Below are positions 46,621-54,325 of a DNA stretch of 64,000 nucleotides, in pieces (position 1 is the stretch's first letter; every line of letters starts with the position of its first letter). The stretch is from Thiohalocapsa sp. ML1 (GTDB lineage Bacteria; Pseudomonadota; Gammaproteobacteria; Chromatiales; Chromatiaceae), in the NCBI RefSeq assembly GCF_001469165.1, contig NZ_JABX01000025.1:22157-86156 (forward strand), given 5' to 3'. The translations under genes and the position numbers were made by a program. Below the pieces are notes generated by a model. The model did not search any database and had not been told where the DNA came from. It saw nothing but the letters and a program-made list of their open reading frames with translations.

Positions 46621-47505
46621 TCAAACGCCGAAGAAGTCCTTCACCGCCTGCACCGTCGTCTGCCGCCCGAGCTCGCCGATGGCGGTGGTGAGCGGGATCT
46701 CCTTCGGGCAGACGCGCACGCAGTTCTGTGCGTTGCCGCAGTCCGTGAGGCCGCCGTCGGCCATGATGGCGTGCAGGCGCTCGGCCTTGTCGTAGCGGCC
46801 GAGCGGGTGCGCGTTCAGGAGCCGCACCTGGCCGAGCGCGGCGGGGCCGACGAAGCCTGCGCTGTCGTCGGCAGGCCGCCCGGCGGCGTCCGGGAACTGC
46901 GGGCAGGCCGCGAGGCAGATGCCGCAGCTCATGCAACGGCTGTAGAGGTAGTCCGCGGCCCATTGGCGCTGGGAGATGCGCGGGGCGCGCTCGTGGTTGT
47001 CCCAGTGGCCGTCCAGGCGCACCCAGGCGCGGGTGCGCTTGAGCGCGGCGAAGAGCCGGGCGCGATCCACCATCAGGTCCCGCACCACCGGGAACTTGGG
47101 CAGCGGCTCCAGACGGATCACCGCACCTAAGTCCTTCAGCAACGCCGAGCAGGCGGGCCGGGGGCTGCCGTCGATGAGCATGGCGCAGGCGCCGCAGACC
47201 TCCTCCATGCAGTTGTGCTCGAAGGCGACGGGGTCCACGCGCTCGCCGTCGGCGGTGATGGGGTCGGCTCGCAGCGCGCGCAGCACGGACACGACGTTGT
47301 CGCCGGGGCGGGTCGCGATGCGGAAGCGCTGCCAGTAGGGCGCGGCGTCCGGGGCGTCCTGCCGGCGGATCTGGAGCTCCACCGAGCGGCTGTGCGCGCG
47401 CTGCGTGTCGGCGGCGCTGCCGCTGGACGGGTCCGTGTCCCGCGCTCCGTCTGCGCTGCCGTCGCCGCGCAGCGCCGGCCGGTCAGCGCCTGCGATGCTG
47501 GTCAT
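46621..47505 (-). CDS. sdhB: Succinate dehydrogenase/fumarate reductase iron-sulfur subunit
   Basis: 294 residues from ATG 47505, which has AGGAG 9 bases upstream; an ATG at 47547 would add 14 residues but lacks a ribosome-binding site. The 2Fe-2S site is CMEEVCGACAMLIDG plus a later Cys; the 4Fe-4S and 3Fe-4S sites are CMSCGICLAACP and CGNAQNCVRVCP. The first 45 residues are a poorly conserved acidic leader. It is separated from sdhA by 253 bases containing the 127-bp repeat, so its expression may be uncoupled from sdhCA. Confidence 0.93.
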   Translation of the reverse strand: MTSIAGADRPALRGDGSADGARDTDPSSGSAADTQRAHSRSVELQIRRQDAPDAAPYWQRFRIATRPGDNVVSVLRALRADPITADGERVDPVAFEHNCMEEVCGACAMLIDGSPRPACSALLKDLGAVIRLEPLPKFPVVRDLMVDRARLFAALKRTRAWVRLDGHWDNHERAPRISQRQWAADYLYSRCMSCGICLAACPQFPDAAGRPADDSAGFVGPAALGQVRLLNAHPLGRYDKAERLHAIMADGGLTDCGNAQNCVRVCPKEIPLTTAIGELGRQTTVQAVKDFFGV

Positions 47506-47636
47506 TGCTTGCGTTTCTCCTGATTTGCTGTTTTGTTCCGCGTCCATGTCGCCTGGGAGGGCGACACTCCGGCCTAGATTGCTTGACGGCGCCGAATGCT
47601 TGCAGATGAGTCAAGTTTCACGACGACAAGGCGCTT

Positions 47637-47762
47637 GCAGGCAAAGGGCCGAGGGCCGAGGGAGCCCGCCTCGGCCCTTGGCCCTCGGTTCAATGCGCCG
47701 GCGAGCGGGCTGCGCAAGACGAGGCGCCGTACCCTGGTCGGTCTGAGGCTCTGCCGGCCTAG
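47637..47762. repeat. 127-bp dispersed repeat, copy B (inside sdhCAB)
   Basis: Nearly identical to 18607-18733. It lies between sdhA and sdhB. Its right end supplies the minus-strand TAG stop of sdhA (47759-47761). It contains the GGGCCGA inverted heptads, which could form a hairpin in the sdhCAB transcript. Confidence 0.9.
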
Positions 47763-49669
47763 CGATAATCCCGCGGCTGGTCCGGCGCCAGCACGCTCAG
47801 GTCCACGGGCTCGAAGTCGATGCGCGGGCCGTCCGGCGTGTGCTCCGCCACCGTGGTCTTGAGCCAGCGCTCGTTGTTCGCCTGCCAGCGCGCCATGTAG
47901 GCCTCCCAGGCCGGGTCGGCGTTGCCGCCGGCGGTTGCGCTGCTCGCCGCCTTGCTCGCCGGTAAGGGCAGCTCGAAGGCGGGCTTGTAATGGGCGCCGC
48001 GGCACTCGTCGCGGGCGCGGGCGCTGGCGGTCATGACGCGGGCGAGGCGGATCATGTCCTGCACCTGCCGCGCATAGGCCAGGGTCTGGTTGGCCCAGGG
48101 CGTGGACTCCGTGAGGTCCATGTGCGCGGCGCGCTGCTCCAGCTCCGCGATCTCCGCGAGCGCCGCGTCCAGCTCCGCGTTGTCGCGCACAACGCCGACG
48201 CGGCTCGTCATCAGGGCGCCGAGCGCCGCGTGCAGCCGGTAGGGGTTCTCGCCGCCGCGGTTGGCCATCAACTCGTCGTTGATGGACTGCTGGCGCGCGA
48301 CCTCGGCGGCAAAGGGCGCGTCGGCCAGCGCCTCGGCGCCACGCTCGATGCCGGCCAGGTGACTCAGCACCGCCTCGCCGGCGACGCGACCGGAGTAGGA
48401 CGCGGACAACAGCGAGTTGGCGCCGAGCCGGTTCGCACCGTGGTAGGCGTAGTCGCACTCGCCGCAGGCGTAGAGGCCGGGGAGGCTGGTGGCGTGGTTG
48501 CGCGGGCTGTCGGGCTTGACGCCGCCTGTGGCCGGGTCGTGCTCGAAGTCTACCCAGAGCCCGCCCATGGCGTAGTGGGCGGCCGGGAAGATCTCCATCG
48601 GCGCGCCGAGCGGGTCGGTGCCTGCAAACTTGCGATAGATCGACAGGATGGCGCCGAGCCGGGTCTCGACGAAGGCGCGATCCAGATGGGTCAGGTCCAG
48701 ATACACCCGATCGCCGCCGCCGACGCCGTGGCCCAGCTCCCGGCAGATCTTCCAGATGGCGCGCGAGGCGATGTCCCGCGGTACGGTGTTGCCGTAGGCG
48801 GGATACCACTCCTCCAGGAAGTGCCAGCGCTCGGCCTCGGGGATGCGGTTCGGCTCGCGGCGGTCGGTTGGGTCCTTCGGCACCCAGACGCGCCCGCCCT
48901 CGCCGCGGGCGGCCTCGGACATGAGCCGCGTCTTGTCCTCGCCGATCATGGCGGTGGGGTGAAACTGGAACAGCTCGGCGTTCGCAAAGCGCGCGCCCTG
49001 CTGATAGGCGCGGCTCGCGGCGGCGCCGGTGGAATTGGTGGAGCAGGTAGTCTGCGGCGTGTAGAGCTGGCCCAACCCGCCGGTGGCGAGCACCACGGCA
49101 TCGGCGCGGAAGGCGCGCACCTCAAGCGAGCGCAGGTCCATCGCGACGATGCCGCGGCAGACGCCGTCCGCGTCCTTCACCAGCGACAACAGCTCCCACC
49201 ACTCGTGCTTGTCGACGCGGCCCTCGGCCTCGAGCCGACGCACCTGCTGGTCCACGCCGTGCATGAGCTGCTGGCCGGTGCTGGCGCCGGCGAAGCAGGT
49301 GCGCTTCTTCTTGACGCCACCGAAGAGCCGCTGATCCAAAAGCCCTTCCGGCGTGCGCGAAAAGGTCACGCCCATGCGCTCGAAGGTGCGGATCAGCCCC
49401 GGCGCCGACTCGCACATGGACTTGACCGGCGGCTGGTTCGCGAGCCAGCCGCCGCCCTTCAGCGTGTCCAGGATGTGCTGCTCGACGCTGTCGTGCTGGC
49501 CCTGCATGTCCAGCACCGCGTTGATGCCGCCCTGGGCGCAGACCGAGTGCGAGCGCATCATCTCGAACAGCGAGAACAGCATCACCCGATGCCCCCCGCC
49601 CGCGATGACGAGCGTCGCCCAGAGCCCGCCGAGCCCGCCGCCGACGACGATGACCTGCCGCCCGCTCAT
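47759..49669 (-). CDS. sdhA: Succinate dehydrogenase/fumarate reductase flavoprotein subunit
   Basis: 636 residues from ATG 49669. FAD-binding VIVVGGGLGGLWA, the covalent-flavin His region SHSVCAQGGINA, active-site FQFHPTAMIG and ARGEGGRVW, and HYAMGGLWVD are all present. The family type (with the b558-like cytochrome sdhC) is that of Bacillus and epsilonproteobacteria. Overlaps sdhC by 4 bases. It oxidises succinate to fumarate or works in reverse. Its stop codon is provided by the dispersed repeat. Confidence 0.95.
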   Translation of the reverse strand: MSGRQVIVVGGGLGGLWATLVIAGGGHRVMLFSLFEMMRSHSVCAQGGINAVLDMQGQHDSVEQHILDTLKGGGWLANQPPVKSMCESAPGLIRTFERMGVTFSRTPEGLLDQRLFGGVKKKRTCFAGASTGQQLMHGVDQQVRRLEAEGRVDKHEWWELLSLVKDADGVCRGIVAMDLRSLEVRAFRADAVVLATGGLGQLYTPQTTCSTNSTGAAASRAYQQGARFANAELFQFHPTAMIGEDKTRLMSEAARGEGGRVWVPKDPTDRREPNRIPEAERWHFLEEWYPAYGNTVPRDIASRAIWKICRELGHGVGGGDRVYLDLTHLDRAFVETRLGAILSIYRKFAGTDPLGAPMEIFPAAHYAMGGLWVDFEHDPATGGVKPDSPRNHATSLPGLYACGECDYAYHGANRLGANSLLSASYSGRVAGEAVLSHLAGIERGAEALADAPFAAEVARQQSINDELMANRGGENPYRLHAALGALMTSRVGVVRDNAELDAALAEIAELEQRAAHMDLTESTPWANQTLAYARQVQDMIRLARVMTASARARDECRGAHYKPAFELPLPASKAASSATAGGNADPAWEAYMARWQANNERWLKTTVAEHTPDGPRIDFEPVDLSVLAPDQPRDYR

Positions 49670-50319
49670 GCGCCCGTCCCCACGGGTGCGCTCAGATAGC
49701 CCAGGAGCCCGTGCGTGCCGATGACGCCGAGCAAGAGCCCCAGCCCCAAGCAGAACCAGCCGAAGCGCGCCTGCGCTGCCGCGCTGGTGGTGAGCCCCCA
49801 ACTGATGGCCGCCGTCGCGAGCCCGTTCGCGAAGTGCGCCACCGCGAGCCAGAGGCCGATCAGATACAGATCGAAGACCAAGGAATTGGACAGCGCCGAG
49901 CGCATGTGCCCGAACAGGTCCGCATGGATGGCCGGGTCCAGGAGCCCGGCGATGCGCGTCATGCCCACATGCAGCAGGATGAACACCACGAGCCCGATAC
50001 CGGACAGGCGCTGCATCCAGTACAGCCAGTTACGGAGGTAGCCGTAGCGCATCGGCTCCGCGCGCCCGTCGCGGATGATCGCAAGCCCATAGAAGGCGTG
50101 GAACGCCAGCGGCAGCGCGATGAGCCCGATCTCGATGAAGGGCAGGTAGTTAAGCCCCGCCAGCGCGCCGACGACCTCCTCGTTGAAGTGCGCGGCGCCG
50201 AAGCGCGATTGGCTGTTCTCCCACAGGTGGAAGGCCAGAAAAGCGCCCACCGGCACCACGCCGAGCAGCGAGTGCAGCCGGCGCAAGAGGAAATGACGGT
50301 TGCTGATGGAGCTGGACAC
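49666..50319 (-). CDS. sdhC: Succinate dehydrogenase cytochrome b subunit (single-subunit, b558 type)
   Basis: 217 residues from a GTG at 50319; no closer ATG exists and homology begins at RHFLLRRLHSLLGVVPV. Five membrane segments and His residues in HLWENS, HAFYG, LLHVGM and AHFANG are the ligands for two haems b, the Bacillus-type anchor. It transfers electrons between the flavoprotein/iron-sulfur arm and quinone. First gene in the sdhC-sdhA-sdhB order, divergent from namZ. Confidence 0.9.
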   Translation of the reverse strand: MSSSISNRHFLLRRLHSLLGVVPVGAFLAFHLWENSQSRFGAAHFNEEVVGALAGLNYLPFIEIGLIALPLAFHAFYGLAIIRDGRAEPMRYGYLRNWLYWMQRLSGIGLVVFILLHVGMTRIAGLLDPAIHADLFGHMRSALSNSLVFDLYLIGLWLAVAHFANGLATAAISWGLTTSAAAQARFGWFCLGLGLLLGVIGTHGLLGYLSAPVGTGA

Positions 50320-50606
50320 GGGCTGATCGCTGCCGGCTGGGGTTTCGGTTGGCTCGGGATGGGACCGATCGGCGGCGACGCTGCGGTGCCGATCTCCCCC
50401 GCACAGCCCTGACTGCCGAAAGGTCAGGTGGCAAGGATACTCGGGACGGGTCGGGCCGCCCTGACCCCGCGCAGTGCATCGGCATATTCCCGAACACTGA
50501 TACAGGTGCGCACGGCATCTGCTGCCGAGCCGCCCTGTCGCGCCGGCTCGCCTCCCCGCGGGGACTATGGCACGATCCAACCCCGACAAGTCCTGTGGAG
50601 ATCCGC

Positions 50607-51821
50607 ATGCGTCTCGGCATCGACCGCCTGCTCATTGAGCCCGAACTGCGCAAGCCGCTCATCGGCCGGCGCATCGCCCTGCTCGGCCATCCCGCGTCCG
50701 TTAACCACATCGGCCGGCACAGCCTGGACGCGCTGATGGCGCTGGTCAGCGGCGACGGCGGGCTCCACATCACCGCCGCCTTCGGCCCGCAGCACGGCAT
50801 GCGCGGCGACAAGCAGGACAACATGGTCGAGTCCGCGGACTACCTCGACCCGCTGCACCGGATTCCGGTATTCAGCCTCTACGGCGCGGTCCGCTACCCC
50901 ACCGACGCGATGCTCGACACCTTCGACGTGCTGCTGGTGGACCTGCAGGACATCGGCACCCGCATCTACACCTATGTCACGACGCTGGCCTACGTGCTCG
51001 AAGCCTGTGCGCAGCACAACAAGGCCGTCTGGGTGCTGGACCGCCCGAACCCCGCCGGCCGGCCCATCGAGGGCAGCATCCTGGAGCCGGGCTGGGAGAG
51101 CTTCGTCGGCGCCGCGCCGCTGATGATGCGCCATGGCCTGACCTTCGGCGAGCTGGCGCGCTGGCTTGTCGCCGCCAAGCGGCTAGACCTGGAGTGCGAG
51201 GTCATCCCCATGCAGGGCTACGACCCGGCCCGGGCGCCCGGCTACGGCTGGCCGCGGGATGAGATCGCCTGGGTCAACCCAAGCCCCAACGCGTCCAGCC
51301 TCAACATGGCCCGCTGCTTTCCAGGCACCGTGCTGCTGGAGGGCACGACGCTGTCGGAGGGCCGCGGCACCACCGTCCCGCTGGAGGTCATGGGCGCGCC
51401 GGATCTGGACATCTGCCGCCTGCTTAAGCGCATGGAGAGCCTGCGGGCCGACTGGCTCGGCGGCTGCCAGGTGCGCTGCTGCGGCTTCGAGCCCACCTTC
51501 CACAAGCACCAGGGCCGGCTCTGTCACGGCTTCCAGATCCACACCGACAGCGTGCACTACCAGCACGACGTGTTCCGCCCCTACCGACTCACGACGCTGT
51601 TCCTGAAGGCCATCCGGCTCGAATACCCGGACTACCCTCTCTGGCGCGACTTCCCCTACGAATACGAGACCGAGCGCCTCGCCATCGACTTGCTCACCGG
51701 CGGCACCAGCCTGCGCGAATGGGTGGACGACGCCACCGCCGAGCCCGCCGACCTAGACGACAGGCTCCAGCCCGACGAGGCACGCTGGGCCGAGGAGCGC
51801 GCGCCCTTCCTGCTCTACTGA
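50607..51821 (+). CDS. DUF1343 protein (NamZ-like exo-beta-N-acetylmuramidase)
   Basis: 404 residues from ATG 50607, with GTGGAG 7 bases upstream. DUF1343 features are LLGHPASVNHIGRHSLDALM, AFGPQHGMRGDKQDNMV, VLLVDLQDIGTRIYTYVTT, VLDRPNPAGR and SEGRGTTVPLEV. The family includes NamZ of Bacillus, which removes MurNAc from peptidoglycan fragments. There is no signal peptide, so a cytoplasmic recycling role is more likely here. A GC-rich hairpin follows. Confidence 0.88.
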   Translation: MRLGIDRLLIEPELRKPLIGRRIALLGHPASVNHIGRHSLDALMALVSGDGGLHITAAFGPQHGMRGDKQDNMVESADYLDPLHRIPVFSLYGAVRYPTDAMLDTFDVLLVDLQDIGTRIYTYVTTLAYVLEACAQHNKAVWVLDRPNPAGRPIEGSILEPGWESFVGAAPLMMRHGLTFGELARWLVAAKRLDLECEVIPMQGYDPARAPGYGWPRDEIAWVNPSPNASSLNMARCFPGTVLLEGTTLSEGRGTTVPLEVMGAPDLDICRLLKRMESLRADWLGGCQVRCCGFEPTFHKHQGRLCHGFQIHTDSVHYQHDVFRPYRLTTLFLKAIRLEYPDYPLWRDFPYEYETERLAIDLLTGGTSLREWVDDATAEPADLDDRLQPDEARWAEERAPFLLY

Positions 51822-51834
51822 CCCCGCCGACGCA

Positions 51835-51873
51835 GCCTCGCGCGAGCCCGCCCCCGCGGCACCCGCGCGAGGC
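51835..51873 (+). terminator. GC-rich hairpin after the DUF1343 gene
   Basis: A perfect 10-bp stem GCCTCGCGCG/CGCGCGAGGC (51835-51844 with 51864-51873) with a 19-base loop, 13 bases after the stop. No T run follows; the tRNA promoter begins directly after it. Confidence 0.4.
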
Positions 51874-51875
51874 GC

Positions 51876-51904
51876 TTGACCGCAGGCCGGCTCGACGCTT
51901 TAAT
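51876..51904 (+). promoter_or_regulatory. Sigma-70 promoter of tRNA-Phe
   Basis: TTGACC (51876-51881), a 17-base spacer and TTTAAT (51899-51904), with a GC-rich discriminator after it, as in stringently controlled stable RNA promoters. It lies about 54 bases before the tRNA. Confidence 0.75.
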
Positions 51905-51957
51905 ACGCGGCTTCGTCGCGCCCGCAGCGCGACACCCCGCCAACACCTCGCATACCT

Positions 51958-52033
<76 letters not shown>

Positions 52034-52503
52034 TTTTCGCAAAGTTTGACGCTGCTTCCGTTGGATGAACAGGTCAGGCGTAGGACCACGCATTCGCTTC
52101 GATCGTTTCGCGTCGGCGCTTTTGCGTTACGCGGCTGCGCACTCAACCAGGGCGTGCCGCTAGGCGTTGGAGCGGAGGTGCGTTCTTCGATTTTTGTGCT
52201 AACCTTTTGAAGCAGCATGAAAGCTAAAGTCTAGGGCCAGGGAAACGCAACAGTATCCGGCGTTTTCCGAAGCGCAGAGTTCGTCGGCATGTCCGGCGGC
52301 GCAAGCCTCTGAAAGTGAAGGGGCCGTCAAACCGCGTTTCGCCCGATTTTTACGCAGGATGCCCAATCAACGAGCATCTCCTTAGCGAGAAAGCGCTGTC
52401 GCTGGTGGATTCCTTCCATTACGTGTAAGCAAATGATGGCTGGCGGTTCGCCATCTTGCAACAGGTATGGGGAGTGCCGTTTTCAGTGGAGACTCATCGA
52501 CTG
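52034..52503. other. Low-GC intergenic region after tRNA-Phe
   Basis: About 470 bases of visibly lower GC than the rest of the window. No reading frame with protein-like features and no integrase fragment was seen. No repeat of the tRNA 3' end was found elsewhere in the window. Confidence 0.5.
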
Positions 52504-52752
52504 ATGGCAATCCAAGTGTCGGACAAGGTTCGAAAGATTGTTTGCCGCGTACTTGGCGTGGAAAGTTTTGCTCAGATTCAAGAGCAGGACTTCGAGGCTT
52601 TCGACACGGATCACGATGTCGATCGTAGTAAGGTGGCGCGGTACGCGCACAGGAATCGCGGGTCGGTTCGGCTCAACGCTGGCAAGTTCTACACCGCTCA
52701 AGAGCACGCAGCGAGAATCCGCCGGGCAAAGCAGCAGGACCTGCCCGGCTAG
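52504..52752 (+). CDS. Small hypothetical protein
   Basis: 82 residues from ATG 52504; an upstream TTG (52456) could add 16. The sequence is basic and charged: MAIQVSDKVRKIVCRVLG, then FEAFDTDHDVDRSKVARYAHRNRG and a basic end. No family is recognised. Lower GC than neighbours suggests recent arrival. It is followed at 6 bases by a membrane-anchored protein gene, so the two may work together. Confidence 0.55.
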   Translation: MAIQVSDKVRKIVCRVLGVESFAQIQEQDFEAFDTDHDVDRSKVARYAHRNRGSVRLNAGKFYTAQEHAARIRRAKQQDLPG

Positions 52753-52758
52753 TGTTGC

Positions 52759-53544
52759 ATGAGCGCCAATGATGATGGTGGAGCAGGGATGTCTGACAGT
52801 GGCTTCTTCCCCCAAGAAGCCGATCACTTGCGCAAGCTCGCGATACTGTATCGAGACGCCAAGGCGCTGATCCTGTACTCCGAGGAGATCGATCCCGACT
52901 CCCGCTCCAATCTCCAGACCATCAAAGAGCTGAGAGACGCGTTCGACCACCTGATGCGGGTCGTCTCGTTTCATCTCGCGCCCGATGAGGTAGCTGCGAC
53001 AGCGTACGACGAGTACTGCCACAAGAACGTTCAGAAAGCGATCGGCCACGTCTACCGGGCCGCTTTCGACGCGCTCGATGGGACTGTTCTGTCGCTACGT
53101 GAGCGTATCTCCGCTGCCCTCGGGGGATACCACACGGACGTAATCAAAACCGTCATCCCGGAGTACTGGGACATCAAGATCGAGCTTAACAGGCTCACCG
53201 ACGCTGTAGCGGATCATCGTGGTCGGAAAGACGTCGGCAGAGATGTTGGGGCGACCCTCGATAAGTACGTCGAGGATATTGAGAAGCTGAAGACGTTCCA
53301 CGATCGTTTGCTGCATGCGGGCAACGAACTGGACGTACAGCAGCAAGCCTACGATCACGAGAAGCGCGGCTCATGGTGGCGCCAAGTCATTGGTGCGATC
53401 TTGGCTGCCGTGGTCGGCGGTCTCATCGTCCTCGCTGCTCAACAAGTAAGCTGGTCAGAGATCCTGGCGCCCCCGCAGTCCAGGTTGCCGTTAGAGCAGA
53501 ACAGCCCAGAAGACGCGCACGAGTCAGGCGCTCGACGCAACTGA
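52759..53544 (+). CDS. Hypothetical membrane-anchored coiled-coil protein
   Basis: 261 residues. The first 200 are soluble and helical, with coiled-coil-like heptads (LDKYVEDIEKLKTFHDRLLH); residues 209-228 (VIGAILAAVVGGLIVLAAQQ) form one membrane segment, leaving a 30-residue tail. There is no N-terminal signal, so the soluble part is probably cytoplasmic. ATG 52789 (residue 11) has a better ribosome-binding site and may be the true start. Family unknown. It lies with the previous small gene between a tRNA and a restriction locus, a typical place for defence genes. Confidence 0.6.
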   Translation: MSANDDGGAGMSDSGFFPQEADHLRKLAILYRDAKALILYSEEIDPDSRSNLQTIKELRDAFDHLMRVVSFHLAPDEVAATAYDEYCHKNVQKAIGHVYRAAFDALDGTVLSLRERISAALGGYHTDVIKTVIPEYWDIKIELNRLTDAVADHRGRKDVGRDVGATLDKYVEDIEKLKTFHDRLLHAGNELDVQQQAYDHEKRGSWWRQVIGAILAAVVGGLIVLAAQQVSWSEILAPPQSRLPLEQNSPEDAHESGARRN

Positions 53545-53617
53545 TGCGCGAAAAGGCACGCCGAGCACGTCCCTCGACGAGGCGATACGATGCTGGCGGG
53601 GGCCGCTCTCGCCAGCC

Positions 53618-54325
53618 TCACAAGTCCAAGCTCGCCCCGTGGCGCCGGAGCCACTCTTTGCGCTCGCGGTAATCCGGCATCACCTTGTCCACCTCGTTCC
53701 AGTAGGCCTCGCTGTGGTCGCGGTGGTGCAGGTGGCAGAGCTCATGGACGGCGATGTAGTCGATGACGCGCGGTGGGGCCATCATGGCCTTCCAGTGGAA
53801 GCTCAAGACGCCGGTCCTGCCGCAACTGGCCCAGCGGTAGCCCAGGTCCTTGACCTTCAGTGCCCTGACCCCGACGCCGACCTTCGGCGCGTAGTAGCCG
53901 ACGCGTTGCCGCAAGCGCTCCAGTGCCTTGTCCGTGTAGTAGGTCTCGAAGGCTTGGCGCGCCGCTGCGACGCCGCCGCCCTCGATCAGGGCTCTTTGCA
54001 GGCGGAATCGTCCTTCCTTCAGTTGCAGGCCTGGTCCGTCATCCGAGACCAGTGCCAGCCGGTAGGAACGGCCCAGGTAGAGAAAGGTCTCGCCGTTGAC
54101 CCATTCCCGCACCACGGCGCTGGCATTGAGATCCTTCCATTCCGCCAAGTTGCGGTAGATCCACATGCGCTTGCTGCGCACCACGGCATCGACCTGTTCC
54201 GGGGTATGGCCGGCGGGCGCGCGCACGGTGACCCGACCGCTGCGCTCGATGACGATGTCGGTGGTCTTGCGGGAGCCACCGGACAACAAGTCGTACTCGA
54301 TGCCCTCGACACGGCGCGCGGCCAT
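53618..54325 (-). CDS. YgjP/SprT-like M48 metallopeptidase of the type I RM locus
   Basis: 235 residues. The zinc-binding motif is HELCH (H194, E195, H198) in IAVHELCHLHHRDHSEAYW, with the third ligand likely in that stretch. The DUF45 (YgjP) fold is common directly downstream of hsdR. The ATG touches the hsdR stop (TGATG). Its role in the restriction locus is not established; it may be a protease acting on a locus product. Confidence 0.9.
   Translation of the reverse strand: MAARRVEGIEYDLLSGGSRKTTDIVIERSGRVTVRAPAGHTPEQVDAVVRSKRMWIYRNLAEWKDLNASAVVREWVNGETFLYLGRSYRLALVSDDGPGLQLKEGRFRLQRALIEGGGVAAARQAFETYYTDKALERLRQRVGYYAPKVGVGVRALKVKDLGYRWASCGRTGVLSFHWKAMMAPPRVIDYIAVHELCHLHHRDHSEAYWNEVDKVMPDYRERKEWLRRHGASLDL

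Noticed and set aside
47990..49699. Plus-strand frame of 569 codons over sdhA
   Set aside because: sdhA motifs are complete on the minus strand; the reverse frame is a shadow.
52034..52260. Possible integron attC-like site after tRNA-Phe
   Set aside because: Some GTTAC and CAAC motifs occur, but no paired R'/R'' boxes with the correct spacing could be found, and no integrase is present.
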